NCBI RefSeq assembly: GCF_029222905.1
Contig: NZ_JARHUE010000008.1
Span: 1 to 64,000, forward strand
Direction: 5' to 3'
Origin: Neptuniibacter sp. CAU 1671
Lineage (GTDB): Bacteria > Pseudomonadota > Gammaproteobacteria > Pseudomonadales > Balneatricaceae
DNA length: 64,000 nucleotides
Part shown: positions 7,998-15,524 of the stretch, piece after piece
Layout: every line of letters starts with the position of its first letter
Position numbering within the stretch: the first letter of the stretch is position 1
Notes under the pieces: model-generated
Seen by the model: the letters and a program-made list of their open reading frames with translations, nothing else
Told to the model about the DNA's origin: nothing
Database searches by the model: none
Program-made: the position numbers and the translations under genes

Positions 7998-8768
7998 ATG
8001 ACCCTTTTCCGTCCCTGTATCGACCTGCATCAGGGTCAGGTAAAACAGATCGTTGGCGGCAGTCTGACCGATCAGGGTGCCAGAACCAACTTTGTCAGTG
8101 CCCATGATGCAGCCTGGTATGCGGACCTCTACCGCCAGCATGCTTTGCAGGGCGGCCATGTGATTGCACTGGGTCCCGGCAATAAAGAGCAGGCACTGTC
8201 TGCACTGGCAGCCTGGCCTCAAGGATTGCAGTTTGGCGGGGGTGTGACGCCCGATAATGCGGCTGAATTTTTGGCAGCGGGTGCTTCTCACGTCATTGTG
8301 ACCTCCTATCTGTTTGAAAACGGTGAATTCAGCTGGGAACGCCTGGAACAGATCAAAGCTGTCACAGGTGCCGAACGTCTGGTGCTGGATCTGAGCTGCC
8401 GTCGGGTGGGACAGGGCTGGTGCATCGCAACCGACCGCTGGCAAACCGTCACCAAAACAGAGGTCACTGCCGAGTTGCTGACGACACTGGCAGAACACTG
8501 CGCAGAGTTTCTGATTCATGCCGCGGATGTTGAAGGCCTGCAGGGCGGTATTGATACTGAACTGGTGTCTTTATTGGGCGAAGCGTCACCGATTCCTGTG
8601 ACTTATGCCGGTGGGGCACGTAATCTGGCGGACCTGCAACAGGTTCATGAGCTGTCGCAGGGCAGAGTCGATCTGACCATTGGCAGTGCGCTGGATATCT
8701 TTGGCGGAAACGGTGTCACTCTGCAGGATTGTATTGACTGGAACAACTCACAGCAGCCGGCCAGTTAA
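7998..8768 (+). CDS. hisA: HisA of the eukaryotic (HIS6) type
   Basis: Predicted phosphoribosylformimino-5-aminoimidazole carboxamide ribotide isomerase, the fourth step of histidine synthesis. The 256 residues form one TIM barrel, but the sequence resembles fungal/plant HIS6 rather than standard bacterial HisA: FRPCIDLHQGQVKQIVGGSL at the start, then GGHVIALGPGN, LVLDLSCRR, FLIHAADVEGLQGGID and PIPVTYAGGARN. Catalytic aspartates are in CIDLH (residue 9) and HAADVEG. GGAG precedes the ATG by about nine bases. It is not in a his operon, so it may be the cell's only HisA or an acquired extra copy; the window cannot tell. Confidence 0.88.
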   Translation: MTLFRPCIDLHQGQVKQIVGGSLTDQGARTNFVSAHDAAWYADLYRQHALQGGHVIALGPGNKEQALSALAAWPQGLQFGGGVTPDNAAEFLAAGASHVIVTSYLFENGEFSWERLEQIKAVTGAERLVLDLSCRRVGQGWCIATDRWQTVTKTEVTAELLTTLAEHCAEFLIHAADVEGLQGGIDTELVSLLGEASPIPVTYAGGARNLADLQQVHELSQGRVDLTIGSALDIFGGNGVTLQDCIDWNNSQQPAS

Positions 8769-8874
8769 AGACTGACTCAGCTTTGAACCGAACCGGACTT
8801 CAACACCTTAACCCAGAGTCTCCTACCGGGCTGTATCGAAGGGTTTAATCAGTAGTACAGACTAGAGGGGTTAA

Positions 8875-9735
8875 TCAATATGCCTCTAACTCTGCAACAA
8901 AACGCTCCATTGCAGGACTCCAGGTGTCTGGCTCATCCGTTGCAAAGTAGGTATCCAGCTCGCTTAGCTCCGACGGCAATTCCAGATAATCAATAGTGAA
9001 GCGTTGACGATGTGCTTCGACGGTTGAAAGTGGCAGCAGTGTATAGCCCATGCCTGCAGCGACACAGCCCAGGATGCCATCAATGCTGCCGAACTCAAAG
9101 ATTCTGGTTGCGGTAACGCCCTGTGACGAAAGGAACAGTTCTATTCGCTGTCGGTAGCTGCAACCCTGGCGAAAGGCGAGAAACGTTGTCTCCAGAAGCT
9201 GCCCTGCAGAGGGTATCTCGGTCATTGAGTGCGGCCCGACTAATACCAAACGTTCCCTGAATGCTCTGATCAGATGAAAACGATCATGTTCTGGACGACC
9301 TGCAACAAAAATTCCATCCACACCACCATCAAGCAATCTGGCGATCAGCTCCGCGGTTGGTCCAGTTTCTACCGTCAACTTAATCTCCGGATACGTCTGG
9401 TGAAACTTTGTCAGTATGCTGGGTAACCTGACTGCCGTGGTGGTTTCCATGGCCCCCAGACGTAGTCTGCCTGGAGCATCTTTACCCCGCTGAAACAACC
9501 CCAGAACATCGTCATGGTCCTGCAACATGCGCTTTGCATAGCTGGCGAGTGTACTACCTGCACTCGTCAGTCTCGTCCCCCCTTTGCGATGAAAGAGTTG
9601 AGCGCCTAACTCTGCCTCCAGTTTCTTAACATGTGCTGTCACGTTGGATTGCACGGTATGGCGCCGTTCAGCAGCCGATAGAAAACTGCCAGTTTCAACC
9701 ACGTCCATAAAAAGCTGGAGGGACTTTAATTGCAT
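8875..9735 (-). CDS. LysR-family transcriptional regulator
   Basis: A 286-residue LysR protein. The N-terminal winged helix-turn-helix is in MQLKSLQLFMDVVETGSFLS through AERRHTVQSNVTAHVKKLE (residues 1-40), followed by a helical linker and the two-lobed effector domain (about 88-286). I start at ATG 9735; the preceding in-frame codon is GTG. It is divergent from an MFS exporter gene and a GST-like gene, the usual layout for a LysR regulator and its targets, so it probably controls that pair. The effector is unknown. Confidence 0.92.
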   Translation of the reverse strand: MQLKSLQLFMDVVETGSFLSAAERRHTVQSNVTAHVKKLEAELGAQLFHRKGGTRLTSAGSTLASYAKRMLQDHDDVLGLFQRGKDAPGRLRLGAMETTTAVRLPSILTKFHQTYPEIKLTVETGPTAELIARLLDGGVDGIFVAGRPEHDRFHLIRAFRERLVLVGPHSMTEIPSAGQLLETTFLAFRQGCSYRQRIELFLSSQGVTATRIFEFGSIDGILGCVAAGMGYTLLPLSTVEAHRQRFTIDYLELPSELSELDTYFATDEPDTWSPAMERFVAELEAY

Positions 9736-9759
9736 CACATATTTTCCTGCAGTCTAAGT

Positions 9760-9787
9760 ATCATTAAAGATGATATTAATGATCATT
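9760..9787. promoter_or_regulatory. Dyad cluster between LysR gene and MFS gene
   Basis: ATCATTAAAGATGAT (9760-9774), an interrupted dyad, is followed at once by the 10-bp palindrome AATGATCATT (9778-9787), then by more ATCATT and AATGA half-sites to about 9805. LysR proteins typically bind interrupted dyads of the T-N11-A kind just upstream of their own gene, so this is a likely binding region. Assignment is by position and shape. Confidence 0.5.
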
Positions 9788-9928
9788 TTAAATCATTACT
9801 AATGAAAATAATTGTACGGTAGCCTAACTATCAGAGCTAAGTGTCTGAGAAGGGCAAGCGCATGTTCATATCGATCTGGCTTGCACTGACAGGATGCAAA
9901 TCACAGGTTTACCAGGAAGTACAAAGCC

Positions 9929-11122
9929 ATGATCAAGAGAGCCGATCTGCCGGCAGTGATGACCGGAATAACAACCACACTGGCTGGTATAGGTGTTGCC
10001 CGTTTTGCGTATACGCCACTGCTGCCCGAACTCATACAGGCAGGGTGGTTTGGTGACAGCCAGGCGGTATATTTGGGCGCGGCCAATCTGCTGGGTTACC
10101 TGATCGGGGCTTTATCTGCTCATCGCCTCTCAGAACAATTGCCACTACGGGCTTTATTGGGGATATGTTTTATCGCCATTGCAATGAGCTTCATGCTTTG
10201 CGCAGCACCGGCCAGCTTTGCATGGTTCTTTGTCTGGCGACTGATAGCCGGTGCCTGTGGTGCCATCCTGATGGTGGTGGGGCCTGCGACGGTTTTAACA
10301 CGAACGCCTCAGGAACGTCGGGCTGTAGTTGGGGCTTTTGTGTTCACCGGTATTGGCCTGGGTGCCCTGTTATCTGCATTGGTCGTGCCTCTGCTTATAG
10401 AGGTAAGTTTGACGGCGACCTGGCTAACCCTGGGGGCACTGGTGTTACTGGTTGGCTTGATTTGTGATCGAAACCTGTGGCGGCTGGCTGAGTCATCACT
10501 GCAAACAGCAATCAGATTGAACCGCTCCGAGACACAGAAAGCAGGTGTTGGACTGGCGATACTGTTGGTGATGGCAGCCTATGCTATGGATGCCATCGGG
10601 TTCGTTCCTCACACTGTTTTCTGGGTCGATTATCTGGCTCGGGAGCAACATCTTGGTACTGAGGTTGCTTCAATACAGTGGGCAGTGTTTGGTGTGGGGG
10701 CAGCCTGTGGCCCTTTGCTTGTGGGTTGGGTCGCGCAACGACTCGGTTGGCAGCATGGCCTTACCCTGGCTTTTATCGCTAAGGCACTTGCTGTTGGCTT
10801 ACCGCTACTGTCCATTGCTCTGGTGAGTCGCACGCTCTCTTCGTTCATTGTGGGTGCGATGGTGCCGGGGGTCGTCGCTCTTACGTCCGGTCGCATTGCA
10901 GAGCTGGTCGGGCCAGCCGAGCATAAACGCTATTGGGGTTATGCCACGGCAATCTTTGCGATTGCTCAGGCGGGTTCCGGTTATGCCATGTCGGCACTTT
11001 ATGGGGTATGGGGAAGTTATTATTTCCTGTTCTATACCGGCAGTGCTGTTTTGGCTCTCGGAGCGATGCTGATCGTTTTTAGTCACTTTATGGCTGCAAA
11101 GCCAGCCTGCACAACCAACTGA
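9929..11122 (+). CDS. YbfB/YjiJ-family MFS transporter
   Basis: A 397-residue inner-membrane protein with about twelve hydrophobic segments. The N-terminal signature GIGVARFAYTPLLPEL (residues 20-35) and the GANLLGYLIGALSAH stretch identify the YbfB/YjiJ group of the major facilitator superfamily, often annotated as putative exporters. The substrate is unknown. It is divergent from the LysR gene and only 15 bases ahead of the GST-like gene, so the two rightward genes are probably one operon under LysR control. The group is usually annotated near detoxification functions, which would fit the GST neighbour. Confidence 0.88.
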   Translation: MIKRADLPAVMTGITTTLAGIGVARFAYTPLLPELIQAGWFGDSQAVYLGAANLLGYLIGALSAHRLSEQLPLRALLGICFIAIAMSFMLCAAPASFAWFFVWRLIAGACGAILMVVGPATVLTRTPQERRAVVGAFVFTGIGLGALLSALVVPLLIEVSLTATWLTLGALVLLVGLICDRNLWRLAESSLQTAIRLNRSETQKAGVGLAILLVMAAYAMDAIGFVPHTVFWVDYLAREQHLGTEVASIQWAVFGVGAACGPLLVGWVAQRLGWQHGLTLAFIAKALAVGLPLLSIALVSRTLSSFIVGAMVPGVVALTSGRIAELVGPAEHKRYWGYATAIFAIAQAGSGYAMSALYGVWGSYYFLFYTGSAVLALGAMLIVFSHFMAAKPACTTN

Positions 11123-11137
11123 ATTTGAGGAGCCATT

Positions 11138-11740
11138 ATGAGACTTTTTTTGAATAAGACATCACCTTATGCCCGTATGGCCCGCATTGTTATGTTGGAG
11201 AAAGGGTTGGTTGATCAGGTGGAACTGTGCTGGTGTGATCCCTGGAGCGACGATGAACAACTGCTTAGAGAAAACCCTGCCGGTCGAATTCCAACACTGG
11301 TTACAGACAACGGTACGGCGCTATCTGAATCGATACTGATTGCAATGTTTCTGAACGATCAACAGCTCAATCCAGCACTTATTCCGGATAGCACAAAAGA
11401 GCAGGTGTTATATCTTGCAGGTTTAGGACAAGGGCTGATGGATGCATCATTCACCACGGTGATTTCCAGGAAATACCTCAACGAGGAAGCAAATAATTCG
11501 ATCCTTAGCCAACGTCGTGGGCGGGCTATTCACCGGATACTGGATCGGCTTGAGAGCTGCATTGATGGTTATGCAGAAGCAGAGCAAATCACATTGGGGG
11601 ATATTTCAGTGGCTGTTGCCCTGGAGTACCTGATATTCCGCCTTCCCGAACTGTACCTGGGCAACAAATATCCTGGTCTTGAAGCTTGGCGCAGTGGCAT
11701 TACCCAACGTGCAAGTTTTCTGCACACTGTTTTTGCTTGA
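11138..11740 (+). CDS. Glutathione S-transferase family protein
   Basis: A 200-residue GST fold protein. The thioredoxin-like N-domain starts MRLFLNKTSPYARMARIVML, where Ser/Pro-Tyr near residue 9-11 occupies the usual catalytic loop, and contains NPAGRIPTLVTDNG and the conserved SES (ALSESILIAMFL, near 66), which binds the gamma-glutamyl group. The C-terminal helical domain includes ITLGDISVAVALEYL near 150, the N-capping motif of the family. It likely conjugates or reduces a small molecule with glutathione. AGGAG at 11128-11132 precedes the start. It lies directly after the MFS gene. Confidence 0.88.
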   Translation: MRLFLNKTSPYARMARIVMLEKGLVDQVELCWCDPWSDDEQLLRENPAGRIPTLVTDNGTALSESILIAMFLNDQQLNPALIPDSTKEQVLYLAGLGQGLMDASFTTVISRKYLNEEANNSILSQRRGRAIHRILDRLESCIDGYAEAEQITLGDISVAVALEYLIFRLPELYLGNKYPGLEAWRSGITQRASFLHTVFA

Positions 11741-11800
11741 ATAGTATCGGGTGTTTGAGCCAGGCAATAAGACCCGGATTGAATGCTGTGAAACAGCCGC

Positions 11801-11837
11801 AAAAAAAATGCCCCACAGAGAGTATCAGTGGGGCATT
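11801..11837 (-). terminator. Intrinsic terminator of the phasin gene
   Basis: A 10-bp perfect stem, AATGCCCCAC (11807-11816) and GTGGGGCATT (11828-11837). On the minus strand it is followed by eight T residues, so it ends the leftward phasin transcript. On the plus strand no good T-tract follows. Confidence 0.85.
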
Positions 11838-11905
11838 CTGTCACGCTTCAGGTCTATAACGTTCAGGCTACAAACTTGTTGCGATGCGAGTGTTTAAAGC
11901 ATCAA

Positions 11906-12211
11906 TTACTTGGTAATTGCCTGCAGTTCAGCCATTGCAGCTTCACGGGTTTCATTCGCGATACTGGTGAACGCTTCACCCTGGCTTTTCAGCAGTTCAA
12001 ACAGAGCTTTGTTAGCTTCCATATTGAACTTGATCAGGTCTTCTGGTGATTTAACGTCTTTCGCTTTTTCTGCTTCTTCTTTGAAGAAAGCAGACAGTTG
12101 TTCACCGGATTTTTTCTGCTGCTCGATCGATTTGGTGATAGCAGAAGCCTGCAGTTCCATCAGGCTTTTGATGGTGTCGAAAGATTTCTGAAAATCAACA
12201 TTGCTAGTCAT
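11906..12211 (-). CDS. phaP: Phasin family protein
   Basis: A 101-residue, almost fully helical protein rich in Lys, Glu and Ala with no cysteine, matching the phasin_2 pattern (FQKSFDTIKSLMELQASAIT, then a second amphipathic helix, then SPEDLIKFNMEANKALFELL and a C-terminal EAFTSIANETREAAM). Phasins coat PHA granules in the cytoplasm and set granule number and size. It is shorter than many phasins. GGAG precedes the start by normal spacing. The synthase phaC lies 45 kb away, and the two share an upstream dyad (see the operator entries), consistent with a common regulator such as PhaR, which is not in this window. Confidence 0.88.
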   Translation of the reverse strand: MTSNVDFQKSFDTIKSLMELQASAITKSIEQQKKSGEQLSAFFKEEAEKAKDVKSPEDLIKFNMEANKALFELLKSQGEAFTSIANETREAAMAELQAITK

Positions 12212-12236
12212 GTGTGTTCTCCTGCTTTAAATTATG

Positions 12237-12307
12237 TTGCACTGCACAATGAGTCTGATTTTAGGCATTCAGGGTTTAATGTCAAGATTTTTTTGTGCGG
12301 TGCACAA
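12237..12307. promoter_or_regulatory. Two TGC-rich dyads in the phasin promoter
   Basis: Site 1 is TTGCACTGCACAA (12237-12249), 26 bp upstream of the phasin start. Site 2 is TTGTGC-GGT-GCACAA (12293-12307), a perfect inverted repeat about 45 bp further up. Both end in TGCACAAT. TGC/GCA dyads are the known target type of PhaR repressors in PHA producers (shown in Paracoccus as CTGC-GCAG). A closely related dyad stands upstream of phaC at 58848-58858. The sequences are seen directly; the binder is inference. Confidence 0.6.
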
Positions 12308-12386
12308 TAAAATGTTTTTCACCTGACTGGAACTCAAGCCGACGAGTTGATTTAATGGCAGCCCGTCTAGTGTAGATCAAAATCAC

Positions 12387-13316
12387 ATGTCTGGATTTGA
12401 AACCATTCTGACCCTGTTTCTGCTGATCGGCGTAGGGTACGTTGCGCGTCGTACGTTGCTGGCATCACATTCGCTGGTGGCATTGAACAGCTTTGTGTTT
12501 TATATCGCGGTGCCCGCATTGCTATTTTTATCTGCCTACCGGCTTCCACTGGAAAGCCTGCTGCAGCCTGGCTACATCGGTGCGTTTTTGCTGGCAACAG
12601 TTGCTACAGGGTTGTTGGCGATTGCCGGAGCAAAACTCTGGTTTGAGACCCGCTCGCCGGAACAGCATGTGATGCGTGCTGTGAACGGCACCTTTGCAAA
12701 TTTTGCTTACATGGGCATTCCGCTGATAACGACGCTGTTAGGTGAGCAGGCACATGGCCCGATGATTTGTATGATTCTGGTCGGCAACCTGTTCATCATC
12801 GGTGGTGCCCAGATTGTGATTGAAGTGATGCGTAGAGAGGGAACGGGTGTCAGTGCACTGGTGAAAACACTGGACCGTTCGCTGTTGCGCAGCCCGGTTT
12901 TTTTGGCCACCGTGGCCGGGGTGCTGGCTTCCTGGTTGTCTATTCCTTTACCCGCAGTTCTGACCCGCGCTTTGGAGATCATGGCGCCTTCAGCTATTCC
13001 TGTCGCTCTGTTCTGTCTCGGCGCGGGTCTGCAATTTGCCGCACTTAAAAACTGTAAGCTGGAGATGGTGTGGCTGATTGTCGTTAAACTGTTTTTTCAG
13101 CCGCTGATGACCCTGGGTGTTTTTCTGTTATTTGGCCTGGATGATCCCAACTGGCTGCTGGCGACGGTCTTGCTGACTGCTCTGCCGACCGGTGCGTTGG
13201 CACATGTTGTGGCACTGCGCTACGACGTCAGTGAACAGGAAACTTCGCTTTGCGTTGTACTATCAACGCTTCTGTCCGCTGTGACAGTGGCGTTGTGGAG
13301 TGGCTGGTTACTCTGA
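12387..13316 (+). CDS. AEC-family (auxin efflux carrier-like) transporter
   Basis: A 309-residue inner-membrane protein with about ten hydrophobic segments in two halves, starting MSGFETILTLFLLIGVGYVARR, as is typical of the bacterial AEC/malonate-permease-like family. Conserved features include NGTFANFAYMGIPL near 99 and the SAIPVALFCLGAGL stretch near 208. Bacterial members move organic acids or are uncharacterised; the substrate here is unknown. The ribosome-binding site is weak. The end overlaps the convergent yejK-like gene by nine bases. Confidence 0.88.
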   Translation: MSGFETILTLFLLIGVGYVARRTLLASHSLVALNSFVFYIAVPALLFLSAYRLPLESLLQPGYIGAFLLATVATGLLAIAGAKLWFETRSPEQHVMRAVNGTFANFAYMGIPLITTLLGEQAHGPMICMILVGNLFIIGGAQIVIEVMRREGTGVSALVKTLDRSLLRSPVFLATVAGVLASWLSIPLPAVLTRALEIMAPSAIPVALFCLGAGLQFAALKNCKLEMVWLIVVKLFFQPLMTLGVFLLFGLDDPNWLLATVLLTALPTGALAHVVALRYDVSEQETSLCVVLSTLLSAVTVALWSGWLL

Positions 13317-14339
13317 ATAATCCACCCCGGTCGCAGCACTTAGCTGCTGTCTCAGGGCCGGGGGCAGGTTTTTCAGTATAAGGCGGCCGTTTTCCGGATC
13401 AAACAACACATCCTGCTGGCTGTTTATAAGCCCTAATGCCTGTTGTGCCAGTTCAAGCTTCCAGCTGCCGGTACGTGCCTGCAGGCGTCCAATACGATTC
13501 AGGGTCAGGTTGTGTGGCTGAAACTGATCGCTGAGGCGGTAAGGCCCCTGTTTGGCAAAGGTGCCAAATGCGCCGGCATGGGTTTCTGCCTGTTCCGGTG
13601 GGATATAGACTTCAAACAGGCGTGACACATCCTCCAGTGCCACCGGCTCGCGCTCCTTTTTCTGCTGCTGCATATAATCAACAACCTGATCCATTGCTTC
13701 AGCGGTGCGGCTGCCCAGCTGATGCGTTTCACAGTAATCGGCCGCGGCTTTGATCAGGTCGTGGGTGGCTTCTTTAGCAGCTATGGTTTCAGAACAACCG
13801 GTAAGGCGCGAAATACTGTGCTCATCATCTGCTTTTGCTTTAGGACCGATAAAACAGAGGTGCCCCTCCTGTTCCATCTGTAACGCTGTCAGATTGACCT
13901 TAACGGCCTGTTGCGGATGCTCCAGATCCAGTTGTTGCTTAAATGTTGGTTCTCCCTGGGCTGTCAGCAGTAATACGGGCTGTTCTGCCGCTACGGCAAT
14001 CATCAGGTGCAGACTTACAGCGTCCCGGTAAAGGGCAAGAATGATTGCACTGGGTTTAATCTCTGCCTGTTCCAGCAGGGGTTGCCAGGTGACTTTGATC
14101 TGTTGCGCCAGTGATCTCAGAAGTTCTTCGCGCTCACTGTGACGGGGCAGATTTTTAATAAGGTCAGCTACAGGATGTGCGGCGTCTGCCAGCGTACCAT
14201 GTTGCAGATTACTGCGCCGGTCGAAGCTGTTACGCAATTTTTCAAAGATAAATTGAGCCGATGTGCTTTGAGAAGGCACAACCTGAATCTCAGTACCGGC
14301 AGTATGGAGGGGCAACAGCAACAGGTGTTCGATGGGCAT
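13308..14339 (-). CDS. yejK: Nucleoid-associated protein, NdpA/YejK family
   Basis: A 343-residue protein of the NA37/NdpA family (usual length about 330-345). Recognised by the start PIEHLLLLPLHTAG, the SISRLTGCSETIAAKEATHDL segment near 190, and the C-terminal region near LEDVSRLFEVYIPP. E. coli YejK binds DNA in the nucleoid and interacts with topoisomerases; family members in Pseudomonas plasmids are called NdpA. Overlap with the AEC gene is convergent and small. It has no obvious operon partner, and a small protein gene follows downstream of its start on the same strand after about 130 bases. Confidence 0.85.
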   Translation of the reverse strand: MPIEHLLLLPLHTAGTEIQVVPSQSTSAQFIFEKLRNSFDRRSNLQHGTLADAAHPVADLIKNLPRHSEREELLRSLAQQIKVTWQPLLEQAEIKPSAIILALYRDAVSLHLMIAVAAEQPVLLLTAQGEPTFKQQLDLEHPQQAVKVNLTALQMEQEGHLCFIGPKAKADDEHSISRLTGCSETIAAKEATHDLIKAAADYCETHQLGSRTAEAMDQVVDYMQQQKKEREPVALEDVSRLFEVYIPPEQAETHAGAFGTFAKQGPYRLSDQFQPHNLTLNRIGRLQARTGSWKLELAQQALGLINSQQDVLFDPENGRLILKNLPPALRQQLSAATGVDYSE

Positions 14340-14420
14340 GATAGTGACAGCGGCTTAATTGAAAGCGCCATTCTACCGTTAATTGATCGGATCTGTTGAG
14401 CTGAAAAAGGGAGAAAGCTT

Positions 14421-14454
14421 AAAAAACTGAATGAGCCGGTTAACGCCGGCTCAT
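14421..14454 (-). terminator. Intrinsic terminator of the small gene at 14474
   Basis: A 9-bp stem, ATGAGCCGG (14431-14439) and CCGGCTCAT (14446-14454). On the minus strand the hairpin is followed by TCAG and then six T residues, so it likely ends the leftward small gene. Confidence 0.7.
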
Positions 14455-14473
14455 GGTCATTAAACTGAAGAGT

Positions 14474-14662
14474 TCAGTCGTCATACTCCTCGTCATACAC
14501 GTTATGTGTTTCTTGCCGTAAACGACGTTCCTCCAGAATATCCTCGATTTCGCGACGTTTGGTTGACTGCCGTGTGCGAGGGATTTTGTCACCCACTGTG
14601 GATGGTTCCCAATCTTCCAGGTCGTCCGTTGGCATTTGGTCGACACGCACTTTTGTACCCAT
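14474..14662 (-). CDS. Small acidic-tailed protein, PA3496-like
   Basis: A 62-residue, highly charged protein with a basic centre and an acidic C-terminus: TKRREIEDILEERRLRQETH followed by an acidic tail ending EEYDD. The RRxIExxLEExRL block looks like the small PA3496-type family, which is annotated as putative envelope integrity proteins with little direct evidence. I choose the ATG at 14662 because GAGAG lies six bases upstream; the ATG two codons earlier is too close to it. A related protein is encoded on the same strand at 15309-15524, with a double-CxxC protein between them on the other strand. Confidence 0.65.
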   Translation of the reverse strand: MGTKVRVDQMPTDDLEDWEPSTVGDKIPRTRQSTKRREIEDILEERRLRQETHNVYDEEYDD

Positions 14663-15040
14663 GTTCATCTCTCAATATGTTAATGGTTTGCAGTGAATCT
14701 GCGGGATGAAAGCGTAGGGAGGGGTTGGAAAATCAACACAACCTCTTTTTCCGCGAATATAGGGCAGAACAGGAGATCGGGTGTAATTTATTTTTTTTAT
14801 CAAACAGATAACTTTCTGCTAAAGCATTAATGAAACAGTTGTTGGAAAAATTTTGCTTGATACGGCTTTCGTCTGCTTAACCTAAACCCATGAATCTGCT
14901 ATGCTGCATTGCAATATATCGAGCTATTGCATCGCAGCAGTCCTGAACTTTTTTCATGTAGTAGGTTTAGGTGAATTCTGTGCGGTGAACTACACTGAGA
15001 ATCAGTGCTTGATTGGATATCGGCTACGGAGAGTGTGTAC
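14663..15040. other. Gene-free stretch between two small divergent genes
   Basis: About 378 bases, AT-rich from 14770 to 14870. It must hold promoters for the leftward gene at 14474-14662 and the rightward gene at 15041. It contains TGCATTGCAA (14905-14914), a match to the TGCANTGCA dyad seen upstream of phaP and phaC. No further open frame with a good ribosome-binding site is visible. Confidence 0.5.
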
Positions 15041-15238
15041 ATGTGTTGTGTTAAATGTGCCAGTTTTATTGACTCTCCCTATACAACCGCGCCTCATGAC
15101 GACTTATGCAAGATGCGTGAAGAGAAGACATCGGTAATCTACGGTTGTAAGGGATGTTTCACTTTTTTTGAATTTACAGATGATGCGATCTACCTCATGG
15201 ACACCAGTGAGTGTGAAGCTGAGTCAAGAGTAGCCTGA
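15041..15238 (+). CDS. Tiny protein with two CxxC pairs, probable zinc-binding
   Basis: A 65-residue protein with an ideal GGAGAG ribosome-binding site at 15028-15033 before the ATG. It has the pairs CVKC (residues 3-6) and CKGC (36-39), spaced as in a small zinc ribbon, plus a lone C at 23 and another near 58, and an acidic C-terminus (YLMDTSECEAES). It is followed 20 bases later by a strong terminator, which supports a real single-gene transcript. No family was recognised. A zinc-dependent structural or regulatory role is possible but unproven. Confidence 0.6.
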   Translation: MCCVKCASFIDSPYTTAPHDDLCKMREEKTSVIYGCKGCFTFFEFTDDAIYLMDTSECEAESRVA

Positions 15239-15258
15239 TACAGGTTGAGCATTATTTG

Positions 15259-15285
15259 AAAAAGGCGCCTTAAGGCGCCTTTTTT
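15259..15285. terminator. Bidirectional intrinsic terminator
   Basis: A near-continuous palindrome, AAGGCGCC-TTAA-GGCGCCTT, flanked by A residues on the left and T residues on the right. It serves the rightward CxxC gene and the leftward gene at 15309-15524. Confidence 0.9.
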
Positions 15286-15308
15286 GTGTCTTTAAGAGTG
15301 TGCTGCAA

Positions 15309-15524
15309 TTAATGCTCCCACTCATCTTCCTCTTCAAATACATCGGTTATTTCACGCATCAGACGCTTTTCTTCCAGAAGGGCTTCAATTCGACGGCGCT
15401 TGTCAGGTTTTAAGCTGTCTCGCTTATAGATCACGTTATCAAGATTATCTTCGGCAGAAGGATCTCCTACCCACTCATCAAGGTCGATAAGACTATCTGG
15501 TTTTGGCGTATTGCGTTGATTCAT
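15309..15524 (-). CDS. Small acidic-tailed protein, PA3496-like, second copy
   Basis: A 71-residue, strongly charged protein: DEWVGDPSAEDNLDNV in the first half, then KPDKRRRIEALLEEKRLMRE and an acidic tail (FEEEDEWEH). The RRxIExxLEExRL block aligns with the protein at 14474-14662, so the two are paralogues. ATG 15524 gives a natural hydrophilic start; an upstream in-frame extension would be hydrophobic and unlike the partner. It shares the terminator at 15259-15285 with the convergent CxxC gene. Function is unknown; cytoplasmic location is expected, as no signal or membrane segment is present. Confidence 0.65.
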   Translation of the reverse strand: MNQRNTPKPDSLIDLDEWVGDPSAEDNLDNVIYKRDSLKPDKRRRIEALLEEKRLMREITDVFEEEDEWEH

